Both the position numbers and the translations under genes were made by a program. A stretch of 55,407 nucleotides of DNA. It comes from Phenylobacterium sp. GTDB lineage: Bacteria; Pseudomonadota; Alphaproteobacteria; Caulobacterales; Caulobacteraceae. The stretch spans positions 1 through 55,407 of the forward strand of contig NZ_JAUYAF010000075.1 in assembly GCF_030693625.1 (NCBI RefSeq), written 5' to 3'. The notes below the pieces were generated by a model. The model ran no database searches. It saw only the letters and a list, made by a program, of their open reading frames with translations, and had not been told where the DNA came from. Shown piece after piece: positions 8,333 to 15,520 of the stretch; the first letter of the stretch is position 1; each line of letters starts with the position of its first letter.

Positions 8333-8752
8333 TCACGGAGCCGAAGAGGGAGGGACCCGAGGCATGTCATCAAACACTGCGCAGCCGTCGGGGTACGCAA
8401 TCCACGGCATGCCTTGCGCGCAGCGTACTGCAATGGTGGGGACCGGCAGCGTCGGATCGGCGAAGCAGCCTCCCGCAAATCCTGTCTGGCCGGGCCTCCA
8501 CGCTCCGAAGGAGCGCCAATAGATGGTCGAACCGCACCTTGAGCAAAACCAGCGTTTGCCGAAGCCGTCGAGCACCGCCAGCGGACCTTCCACCCGACTA
8601 ACCTGTTCATCGTGGAAGTAGACCGACCATCCGAACGGCGCCCCCGTACGCCGTTTGCAATTGTCGCAGCTACAGAGACCGCTGCTGACCGGCTCGCCCT
8701 CAACCTCGACTTCGCACGCCTGACACGCACATCGCGCTGTTCGAACCGTCAT
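8333..8752 (-). CDS. GFA/CENP-V-domain zinc protein
   Basis: Protein of 139 residues with the cysteine pattern of glutathione-dependent formaldehyde-activating (GFA) family proteins. CACQAC lies near residues 8-13, CSCDNCKRRTG about 15 residues on, then WFCSRCGSTIYWRS; these ligate two zinc ions. The ATG at 8752 places the first cysteines at the usual distance from the start; an ATG at 8788 is in frame but adds no conserved residues. Many members have no proven glutathione or formaldehyde activity, so the family name should not be read as function. It stands alone between two intergenic gaps. Confidence 0.85.
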   Translation of the reverse strand: MTVRTARCACQACEVEVEGEPVSSGLCSCDNCKRRTGAPFGWSVYFHDEQVSRVEGPLAVLDGFGKRWFCSRCGSTIYWRSFGAWRPGQTGFAGGCFADPTLPVPTIAVRCAQGMPWIAYPDGCAVFDDMPRVPPSSAP

Positions 8753-8970
8753 GGCATTCCCCCTGATTCCGGGAGCCGCCAACATCACGAGGGCGGCAGC
8801 GGAAGCCTGATCGTAGCGTCATCCTGCGTCCCCTTCCCACCCCGTTGCGGACATTCCCAGGGTCAGCTTGTCGGTCGTCGCCGCCATGTCAGCGGCGTCG
8901 CTGGCCTTCCGTTGGGGGCACACGCCTCGGAGCGCCTTGCGGCGAAGCTGAAGCCGTGACTTTAGGGGCC

Positions 8971-9495
8971 ATGCCCCTCTATCCCGCCACCGCCGCCGAC
9001 CTGCCCGCCATCGTCGATCTCGTGAACTCCGCCTATCGGGGCGAGACCTCGCGCCAGGGCTGGACCACCGAGGCCGACTATCTGGAGGGCCAGCGCACCG
9101 ACCTCGCGACCCTCACAAGCGATCTCGCCGAGACCCCAGGCGCCGCCCTTTTCGTCTGGCGCGACGATCCTGACACGCCGCTGCTGGGAACCGTCTGGCT
9201 GGAGCCCGCTGAAACCGGTGTCATGTACCTCGGCATGCTCACCGTGCGCCCGGATCTCCAGGCGCGGCGCCTGGGCCGCACCCTGCTGCACGCCGCCGAG
9301 GCCGTGGCCGAGGCCAAGGGGGCGCGACGCATCCGCATGACGGTGGTGAACATCCGCGACACCCTGATCGCCTGGTACGCGCGGCGCGGCTACGACCTCA
9401 CCGGCGAGACGCGGCCCTTTCCCTACGGCGACCGCCGCTTCGGCGATCCGCTGCGGGACGACCTGGCCTTCGTGGTCCTGGAGAAGGTCCTCTAG
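8971..9495 (+). CDS. GNAT-family N-acetyltransferase
   Basis: Protein of 174 residues spanning one GNAT domain. The N-terminal motif ATAADLPAIVDLVNSAYRG is followed by VMYLGMLTVRPDLQARRLGRTLLHAAE, which holds the acetyl-CoA pyrophosphate loop (Q/RxxGxG/A-like, here QARRLGR), and then TVVNIRDTLIAWYARRGYDLTGE. The ATG at 8971 is preceded by TAGGGGCC and gives the standard N-terminus; a longer frame from 8845 lacks coding character. It ends tail-to-tail with the aspartic protease gene, overlapping 4 bases. The substrate amine is unknown. Confidence 0.88.
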   Translation: MPLYPATAADLPAIVDLVNSAYRGETSRQGWTTEADYLEGQRTDLATLTSDLAETPGAALFVWRDDPDTPLLGTVWLEPAETGVMYLGMLTVRPDLQARRLGRTLLHAAEAVAEAKGARRIRMTVVNIRDTLIAWYARRGYDLTGETRPFPYGDRRFGDPLRDDLAFVVLEKVL

Positions 9496-10433
9496 GCGAT
9501 CTCGAAGGTCACGGTGGAGCGTCCGAAGTCCAGGGACACCACGGTGAACTCGGCCATCAGGTCCATGCCCAGCACCAGGGCGGGCTTGTCGGCCAGGCCC
9601 CAGAGGCCGAACACCGACAGGTCGGCGAACACCACCGGAACATTGCCCATCTGCACGCCGCCCACCCGCAGGAACGGCAGGTAGAGCATGTCGCCGACAA
9701 AGGTCTCCCCGGTCACCGAGACCATGGTCACCTTCTCCAGCTTCCCCTCGATCTTCGGGTCCAGCATCTTGCGAAGGGTCGGATTGCCGATGGAGAGCTG
9801 GGCCCCGGAATCGATCATGCAGCTGATCGGCTTGGCGCCCATGTCGGCGTCGACGATGGTCAACTGGCCGATGCGTTTGCGGGCCGGCACCACCACGCGC
9901 TTCTGAGTGCTGACGTCGCGGCGAGAACTGGTGATGGCGACGTGCTTTTCCGCCATGTTGAGCACCAGGCGTTGGCCGCGCAGCCAGTCCACCGCCAGCA
10001 GGCCCTCGATATTGGTGCCCACGAAGGGCAGGACCGGCACCTTCACGCGGCGTTGCGCGCGGCTCCCCACCTGCAGGCGGTCCACCAGCACGCTCTGGCG
10101 GGTGCGCCGGCCGACGATGGTGTTGACCACCACCTTGCCCCCATCGGGCAGGGCCAGCCGGGCGGCCAGGGTCGTGGAGATGCAGGAGCGGTTGGCCCCG
10201 GTGTCCACCATGAAGTCAAAGGGGCCCAGGCCATTGATCGTCACGGGCACGGTGATGCGGGCGAACGCGTCCTTGCCGCTGGCCACCTGGGTGGGCTCGA
10301 GGCTCGCCTGGTCGTCCGGCGTGATCTCCGGGGCCGCCGCGGGCGGCGTCTGGGCGTTCGCCAGACCTCCGCCCAACAGCAGCGTGCCGCCGATCGCGCC
10401 GGCCGCCCCGCGTCGGGTCAGCCCGTCGCCCAC
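9492..10433 (-). CDS. retropepsin-like aspartic protease with two active-site motifs
   Basis: Exported protein of 313 residues. The N-terminus has a twin-arginine-like start (GLTRRGAAGAIGG) and an ANA signal cleavage site near residue 27. Two aspartic-protease motifs follow: FMVDTGANRS (D77) and CMIDSGAQLS (D208), each with a later hydrophobic-Gly block (EGLLAVDWL, LVLGMDLMAEF). One chain may therefore form a whole two-lobed protease, rather than dimerising as retropepsins do. The start codon is GTG at 10433. Its putative ribosome site AAAGGG sits in the arm of a palindrome just upstream, which could control translation. Probably periplasmic; substrate unknown. Confidence 0.85.
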   Translation of the reverse strand: MGDGLTRRGAAGAIGGTLLLGGGLANAQTPPAAAPEITPDDQASLEPTQVASGKDAFARITVPVTINGLGPFDFMVDTGANRSCISTTLAARLALPDGGKVVVNTIVGRRTRQSVLVDRLQVGSRAQRRVKVPVLPFVGTNIEGLLAVDWLRGQRLVLNMAEKHVAITSSRRDVSTQKRVVVPARKRIGQLTIVDADMGAKPISCMIDSGAQLSIGNPTLRKMLDPKIEGKLEKVTMVSVTGETFVGDMLYLPFLRVGGVQMGNVPVVFADLSVFGLWGLADKPALVLGMDLMAEFTVVSLDFGRSTVTFEIA

Positions 10434-10437
10434 CGCT

Positions 10438-10487
10438 AGACCCTTTCCGGGTCAGGTTGACTCAACCTGACCGGACAAAAAGGGTCT
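10438..10487. repeat. 50-bp palindrome abutting the protease start
   Basis: The core is a perfect 11-bp inverted repeat, GGTCAGGTTGA-C-TCAACCTGACC (10450-10472). Outer arms AGACCCTTT and AAGGGTCT extend the symmetry, with a 4-base insertion. The left arm supplies the probable ribosome site of the GTG-initiated protease gene. It may be a dispersed intergenic repeat unit, a hairpin that limits translation, or both. Confidence 0.7.
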
Positions 10488-10500
10488 ATCTCCTTGAAGT

Positions 10501-10552
10501 TAGAGCATGTCCGGGCGGCGAACCGGTTCCCACTTGCGCCTGACATGCTCTA
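10501..10552. repeat. GAGCATG-type palindromic repeat
   Basis: Perfect 11-base arms TAGAGCATGTC (10501-10511) and GACATGCTCTA (10542-10552) flank a 30-base GC-rich centre containing AACCGGTT. The form is reminiscent of the GAGCATG...CATGCTC intergenic repeats of alphaproteobacteria. The right arm overlaps and supplies the TAG stop codon of the neighbouring reductase gene. Confidence 0.7.
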
Positions 10553-11686
10553 GGACAGGCCCTTGCTCGGGTTGATCAGGTACTTCTCGCCGGTGGCGCG
10601 GCGGTTGTAGCCGGCCATGATCTCAGGGTTCAGGACCTCGGCCAGCGAGATCTCATGGGAATAGTGGCTGGCGAAGGTGGTCTTCAGCTCGTCCAGCACC
10701 CGCTGGCGCAGCTTGCCGGCCGCCTCGGCGCCGATCTTCATCAGGAACGGCGTCAGCAGCCAGCCCCCCAGGCCCCAGGACATGCCGAAGGACCGGTTCA
10801 GCTCGGTGGGCGAGGTGTTCAGGCCGCCATAGATGTAGACCTGCTTGTAGGTGGTGGAGCCGTAGCGGCTGTAGGTCTTGGCCGTCATGTTGGCGGCGAC
10901 TTCCATGCCGCTGAGGATCTGGCCGGCCAGCTTGCCGCCGCCGATGGCGTCGAAGGCCAGGGTCGCGCCGGTGGCGGCCAGCGCCTTGATCAGCTCTTCC
11001 ATGAAGTCCGGCGCGGTGGAGTCCACCACGTACTTGGCGCCGATGTCGGTCAGGATCTTGGCCTGCTCGGGGCTGCGGACGATGTTCACCAGGTCGACGC
11101 CGTCCTTGAGGCAGACCTTGTTCAGCATCTGGCCCAGGTTGGAGGCCGCGGCGGTGTGCACCAGGGCCTTGTGGCCCTCCATCCTCATGGTCTCCACCAT
11201 GCCCAGCGCCGTCAGCGGATTGACGAAGCAGGAGGCGCCGTCGGCGGCGGTGGCGCCGGCCGGCAGCACCAGGACGTCAGCGGCCTTCAGCAGGCGGTAC
11301 TGGGCGTACATCGCCCCGCCCAGCATGGCGACGGTCTTGCCCAGCAGGTGTTGCGCATTGGCGCCGGCCTTGATCACCTCGCCCGCGCCCTCGTTGCCCA
11401 CCGGCATGGACTCATCGGCCCGGCCGGCCATGGCGCGCATGAAGTTGGGCTGGATGGGCGCGGTCGTCACCGGCCGGTCGGCCGGGCCCGACATCTTGGC
11501 CTGGGCGACATCGATGGGGCCCAGCAGCAGGCCAAGGTCGGAAGGATTGATCGGCGAGGCCTGGACCCGGACCAGGATCTCGTCGGGGCCGGGATCGGGG
11601 TGCGAGACCGTGGCCAGGGACAGCTCCAGCTCGCCGCTCGACTTCACCAGGGAGCGCAGCTCCAGCCCTTGAGTTTCGTTGCTCAT
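10550..11686 (-). CDS. MDR-superfamily NAD(P)-dependent zinc-type alcohol dehydrogenase/quinone reductase-like protein
   Basis: Protein of 378 residues with the medium-chain dehydrogenase layout. The N-terminal GroES-like domain has DEILVRVQASPINPSDLGLLLG and PVGNEGAGEVIKAG; the Rossmann part has HTAAASNLGQMLNKVC and ATLAFDAIGGG. No catalytic-zinc cysteine/histidine set is visible, which fits the zinc-free quinone oxidoreductase/enoyl reductase branch. The start at 11686 (MSNETQ) has GGAAACGCAG directly before it; an ATG at 11698 is possible. The TAG stop is part of the palindromic repeat downstream. A reductive role on quinones or enoyl compounds is likely; substrate unknown. Confidence 0.85.
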   Translation of the reverse strand: MSNETQGLELRSLVKSSGELELSLATVSHPDPGPDEILVRVQASPINPSDLGLLLGPIDVAQAKMSGPADRPVTTAPIQPNFMRAMAGRADESMPVGNEGAGEVIKAGANAQHLLGKTVAMLGGAMYAQYRLLKAADVLVLPAGATAADGASCFVNPLTALGMVETMRMEGHKALVHTAAASNLGQMLNKVCLKDGVDLVNIVRSPEQAKILTDIGAKYVVDSTAPDFMEELIKALAATGATLAFDAIGGGKLAGQILSGMEVAANMTAKTYSRYGSTTYKQVYIYGGLNTSPTELNRSFGMSWGLGGWLLTPFLMKIGAEAAGKLRQRVLDELKTTFASHYSHEISLAEVLNPEIMAGYNRRATGEKYLINPSKGLS

Positions 11687-11806
11687 CTGCGTTTCCATCC
11701 CGTGTTGTGGTCTTTTCGCGCCTAAGCGCGTGTGGCCCACACTTAGGGCGCGCAGGCCCCCGTTGCGAGCCCGGCGTGCAAATTCTCAAGCTTGTTACTT
11801 GAGATG

Positions 11807-11960
11807 CTCCCCTCCTGGGGGAGCTGGCGCGAAGCGCCTGAGGGGGACTTTGACCCTTGTTCGTGGACGGTAAGGGTCAACTACGTTGATCCCCCTCCGA
11901 CCCGCACCTTCGGTGCGCGCCACCTCCCCCACATCGGCGCTACGCGCCTGGGGGAGGATC
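11807..11960. repeat. composite of two inverted palindromic repeat units
   Basis: Unit A (11807-11848) reads CTCCCCTCCTGGGGGAG, then TGGCGCGAAGCGCC and GAGGGGGA. Unit B (11888-11960) is the same design in reverse orientation, from GATCCCCCTCC to GGGGGAGGATC. Between them TGACCCTT (11851) and AAGGGTCA (11872) form a further short inverted repeat. The whole fills most of the 310-base gap between the MDR gene and the GMC oxidoreductase. Such stem-loop pairs resemble REP/BIME-like dispersed elements; no transposase is present. Confidence 0.75.
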
Positions 11961-11996
11961 TAAGCCTCGCGCCGTCGATGCGCTTGCGGCCACGCT

Positions 11997-13601
11997 TCAC
12001 CCCCGCCCATCCTCCACCATCATCCGCGCCGCCTTCTCGGCGATCATCATGGTCGGCGAGTTGGTGTTACCGGACGTGATGGTCGGCATCACCGAGGCGT
12101 CGGCGATGCGCAAGGCGCGGACGCCGTGCACCCGCAGGCGGGCGTCCACCACCGCGCCGGAGTCGCTCTCCAGGCCCATCTTCGCCGTCCCCACGGGATG
12201 GAAGATCGTGGTCCCCAGGGTCCGGGCCGCCGCCAGCAGTTCATCGTCGGATTGCGCCTCGGCCCCGGGTCGGCGCTCCACCGGCGAGAACCGCGCCAGG
12301 GGCGGCTGGGCGACGATCTCGCGGACCAGGCGCATGGCGTCCACCGCCACCCGCTCGTCCTCAGCCGTCGAGAGGTAGTTGGGCTGGATCAGCGGGGCCT
12401 CACGCGGATCGGCGCTGGCCGCATGGATCGAGCCCCGGCTGGCGGGACGCAGATTACAGACGCTCACCGTGATGGCCGGCGCCACGTGCAGCGCCTCCCC
12501 GAACCGCTCCAGCGACAGCGGCTGGACGTGGAACTGCAGGTTGGGCGTCGCCTGCTCGGGGGAGGACCTGGCGAAGGCGCCCAGCTGCGACGGCGCCATC
12601 GACATCGGCCCCTTGCGGAACAGGGCGTACTCCGCCGCCATCAATGGCCGCCGCCACCAGGAGGCATAGAGCTCGTTCATGGTGGGGACGCCGGTGACGC
12701 CGTAATAGGGCCGGATCTGCAGGTGGTCCTGCAGGTTTTCCCCCACTCCGGGCAGGTGCCGCGCGGTCTCTACGCCCAGCACTGAAAGCCGGCCGCCATC
12801 GCCGATCCCCGACAGCTCCAGGATCTGGGGCGTCCCCACCGCGCCCGCGGCCAGCACCACCTCGCCGTCGGCGCGCGCCTCGAAGGCCTCGCCCCCTTGC
12901 GTCCAGGCCACCCCCACCGCGCGGCCCTCCTCGATGATCACCCGGCTGACCTGGGCCCCGGTCACCAGCTTCAGGTTCGGCCGGGTCAGCACGGGCTTGA
13001 GAAACCCCCGGGCCGCGCTCCAGCGCCGCCCGGCCTTCTGGTTCACCTGGAAATAGCCGACGCCCTCATTGTCGCCGCCGTTGAAGTCCGCCACCACCGG
13101 GATGCCCACCGTTTCGGCGGCGGCCGAGAAGGCGTCCAGCACGCCCCAGCGCATGCGCGGGTGCTCCACCCGCCACTCGCCACCGCTGCGGTGGTGGTCG
13201 CCGACCGGGGCGATGTGGTCCTCCTGGGCCAGGAACAGCGGCAGGACATCGTCCCAGCCCCAGCCCGCCAGTCCCCTCTGCCGCCAACCGTCATAGTCGG
13301 CGGCCTGGCCGCGCATGTAGATCATGGCGTTGATGGCCGAGGACCCGCCGATCACCTTGCCGCGCGGATAGGCCAGCTTGCGGCCCGCCAGACCCGGAAT
13401 GGCCTGGGTCTCGAACATCCAGTCGGCGCGCGGATTGCCGATGGAGAACAGGTAGCCCACCGGGATGTGGAACCAGATCCAGTCGTCCTTGCCCCCGGCC
13501 TCCAGCACCAGGACCCGCGTTTTCGGATCGGCCGACAGCCGGTTGGCCAGCACGCAGCCGGCCGAACCGCCGCCGACGATGATGTAATCGAACCGCTCCA
13601 T
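11997..13601 (-). CDS. GMC-family flavin oxidoreductase (choline/alcohol dehydrogenase-like)
   Basis: FAD enzyme of 534 residues, full length for GMC oxidoreductases. It starts with the dinucleotide fold YIIVGGGSAGCVLANRLS, followed by the GMC signature PRGKVIGGSSAINAMIYMRG and PGVGENLQDHLQI. The C-terminal active-site histidine lies in IFHPVGTAKMG, and DASVMPTITSGNTNSP closes the FAD site. These enzymes oxidise primary alcohols, choline or polyethylene glycol in the cytoplasm or periplasm; no signal peptide is seen here. It follows the SAM methyltransferase by 7 bases on the same strand. The substrate is not deducible. Confidence 0.92.
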   Translation of the reverse strand: MERFDYIIVGGGSAGCVLANRLSADPKTRVLVLEAGGKDDWIWFHIPVGYLFSIGNPRADWMFETQAIPGLAGRKLAYPRGKVIGGSSAINAMIYMRGQAADYDGWRQRGLAGWGWDDVLPLFLAQEDHIAPVGDHHRSGGEWRVEHPRMRWGVLDAFSAAAETVGIPVVADFNGGDNEGVGYFQVNQKAGRRWSAARGFLKPVLTRPNLKLVTGAQVSRVIIEEGRAVGVAWTQGGEAFEARADGEVVLAAGAVGTPQILELSGIGDGGRLSVLGVETARHLPGVGENLQDHLQIRPYYGVTGVPTMNELYASWWRRPLMAAEYALFRKGPMSMAPSQLGAFARSSPEQATPNLQFHVQPLSLERFGEALHVAPAITVSVCNLRPASRGSIHAASADPREAPLIQPNYLSTAEDERVAVDAMRLVREIVAQPPLARFSPVERRPGAEAQSDDELLAAARTLGTTIFHPVGTAKMGLESDSGAVVDARLRVHGVRALRIADASVMPTITSGNTNSPTMMIAEKAARMMVEDGRG

Positions 13602-13608
13602 CTAGGCG

Positions 13609-14328
13609 CTAGTCGTAGTTCATGAAGGCGCGGGCCTGGCGGTCGGCGATCCGCGCGGCGCGGAAGGTCAGCTCCGGCAGGGTCGCCTGGATCAGCCGGA
13701 AGCAGGGCTCCACGGCGTGCTGCGTGGTGCAGACCAGCTTGGTGCCGCCGCCCATCAGCGGTCCCGAGCGCGGGATCACCGCCACGGGATAGAGGTTGGG
13801 CGCCTGGCGCAGGCTGTCGATGATCCCCTCGGTCACGTCCGGGAACCAGTCGTGCAGGTAGTCGTCGATCACCACGACGGCGCCGTCCACCAGGAAGCTC
13901 GCGGCCAGCTGGATGTCGTTGAACACCGCCTCATAGGCGTGGTCGCCATCGATGTGGACAAAGCGCGCCGGCGCCTCCAGCAGCGCCGCCCAGCCGGCGC
14001 GATCGATGGTGCGCGAGTCGGCCTTGGCGAAACGGACATTGGCCACCGTCTCGGGGGCAACCACCCGGTTCAGGTGCTCCACCAGGACCTGGGCGATGTC
14101 GCCCTCGAAGACGTCGACGCCCACCAGCTTGTCCTCGCCGGCCGCCAGCGCCATGCCGACAAAGGTCTTGCCGTAATAGGTGCCGATCTCGGCCAGCGAG
14201 CCCCGCAGGCCCGCCTGCAGTTGCCATGACAGCAGGGTGGAGAAGACCCGCGCCGACCGGGGCGAGATGAACCCGGCCACGCTCTCCATGCCGCCGCCGG
14301 CCGCGAACCACGCCTCGTGATCAGCCAT
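13609..14328 (-). CDS. class I SAM-dependent methyltransferase (Methyltransf_24 type)
   Basis: Protein of 239 residues. SAM-binding motif LAEIGTYYGKTFVGMAL is followed by DKLVGVDVFEGD, then FVHIDGDHAYEAVFNDI and VVVIDDYLHDWFPDV, the arrangement of the Methyltransf_24 family, which acts on sugars or small molecules. The ATG at 14328 has GAGGATGGGGC upstream. The open frame runs on for another kilobase, but that part is antisense to the formylglycine enzyme and is not coding. It probably shares a leftward transcript with the GMC gene. Confidence 0.82.
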   Translation of the reverse strand: MADHEAWFAAGGGMESVAGFISPRSARVFSTLLSWQLQAGLRGSLAEIGTYYGKTFVGMALAAGEDKLVGVDVFEGDIAQVLVEHLNRVVAPETVANVRFAKADSRTIDRAGWAALLEAPARFVHIDGDHAYEAVFNDIQLAASFLVDGAVVVIDDYLHDWFPDVTEGIIDSLRQAPNLYPVAVIPRSGPLMGGGTKLVCTTQHAVEPCFRLIQATLPELTFRAARIADRQARAFMNYD

Positions 14329-14412
14329 GCCCCATCCTCTGAGTCGCCATGACCCGCGCCTTGAGCGATACGGTTTGGCGTCGGTGGTGACAATGCGCGA
14401 CAGGGAGCGGCC

Positions 14413-15345
14413 ATGCGAGAGACCCGACCCAGCCCAACCATCGCCCCCGGCGCGCGGCGGCCCGGCATGACCTTCATCCCCGGCGGGGCCTTCCGCATGG
14501 GTTCGGACCATCACTATGCCGAGGAGGCGCCCGCCCGCGACGCCCACGTGGGCGGGTTCTGGATCGACACCGGCCCGGTCACCAACCGCCAGTTCGCCCG
14601 CTTCGTCCGCGAAACCGGCTGGACCACCTTCGCCGAGAACGCGCCTGAGCCGGCCGACTATCCCGGCGCGCCCCCCGAGGCCCTGGTGGCCGGCTCCCTG
14701 GTCTTCACCCCGCCCACCGGCCCCGTGCCCTTGGACGACCCCGGCGGCTGGTGGCGCTATGTGGCCGGCGCCGACTGGCGCCACCCGTTGGGACCCGAGA
14801 GCGGCCTTGCCGGGCTCTGGGAACATCCCGTCGTCCATGTCGCCTGGACCGACGTCGAGGCCTATGCCGCCTGGGCCGGCGCCGACCTGCCCACCGAAGC
14901 CGAGTGGGAGTTCGCCGCCCGCGGCGGTGGGGCGGACACCGAGTTCGCCTGGGGCGACGAGCTCAGCCCCAAGGGCAGGCTCATGGCCAACACCTGGCAG
15001 GGCCCGTTCCCCCATCAGAGCCTCAAGCCGAACGGCCGGTTCCGGACCTCCAAGGTCGGGAGCTTCCCGCCGAACGGCTACGGCCTCGCCGACATGATCG
15101 GCAATGTCTGGGAGTGGACGCGTGACACCTGGACGGTCACATGTCGGCCAATGTCGGCCTGCTGCGCGGACCCGGCGGAGAGCTTCGATCCCGACGCTCC
15201 CACCATACCCCGCAAGGTTTTGAAGGGTGGCTCCCACCTCTGCACCCCCTCCTATTGTCGGCGCTATCGGCCAGCCGCGCGGCATGCTCAGAGCATCGAC
15301 AGCTCCACCTCCCACGTCGGCTTCCGCTGCGTGGTCAGGCCCTGA
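14413..15345 (+). CDS. formylglycine-generating enzyme (SUMF1 family) with both catalytic cysteines
   Basis: Protein of 310 residues covering the whole FGE-sulfatase domain: FIPGGAFRMGSD, then VTNRQFARFV, LPTEAEWEFAARGG, GNVWEWTRDTW and the C-terminal GGSHLCTPSYCRRYRPAAR with GFRC. C277 and C282 match the copper-binding cysteine pair of true formylglycine generators; most SUMF1-like proteins, such as EgtB or PvdO types, lack the pair. It should convert the cysteine of C-x-P/A-x-R motifs in sulfatases or phosphonate monoester hydrolases to formylglycine. No such target was seen in this window. No signal peptide, so it acts in the cytoplasm. Confidence 0.88.
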   Translation: MRETRPSPTIAPGARRPGMTFIPGGAFRMGSDHHYAEEAPARDAHVGGFWIDTGPVTNRQFARFVRETGWTTFAENAPEPADYPGAPPEALVAGSLVFTPPTGPVPLDDPGGWWRYVAGADWRHPLGPESGLAGLWEHPVVHVAWTDVEAYAAWAGADLPTEAEWEFAARGGGADTEFAWGDELSPKGRLMANTWQGPFPHQSLKPNGRFRTSKVGSFPPNGYGLADMIGNVWEWTRDTWTVTCRPMSACCADPAESFDPDAPTIPRKVLKGGSHLCTPSYCRRYRPAARHAQSIDSSTSHVGFRCVVRP

Positions 15346-15520
15346 ACACCCGCGTCCCGAGGCCCTCCGCCCAGGGCGATCTCTCACCGCGCCCAGACGG
15401 CCCTCGCGCATGCCTGCGGACGCCCGACAAGTTACGGCACAATCACCAATGTTTCTCGCCAGCGTGACCTAACCGAATCCGTGGCCTCCTAGAGCTGCCC
15501 TCCTCATCGGAGGGGTCAAC

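Noticed and set aside
14329..15411. Long N-terminal extension of the SAM methyltransferase
   Set aside because: It is antisense to the formylglycine enzyme, which has intact catalytic motifs; the ATG at 14328 has its own ribosome site.
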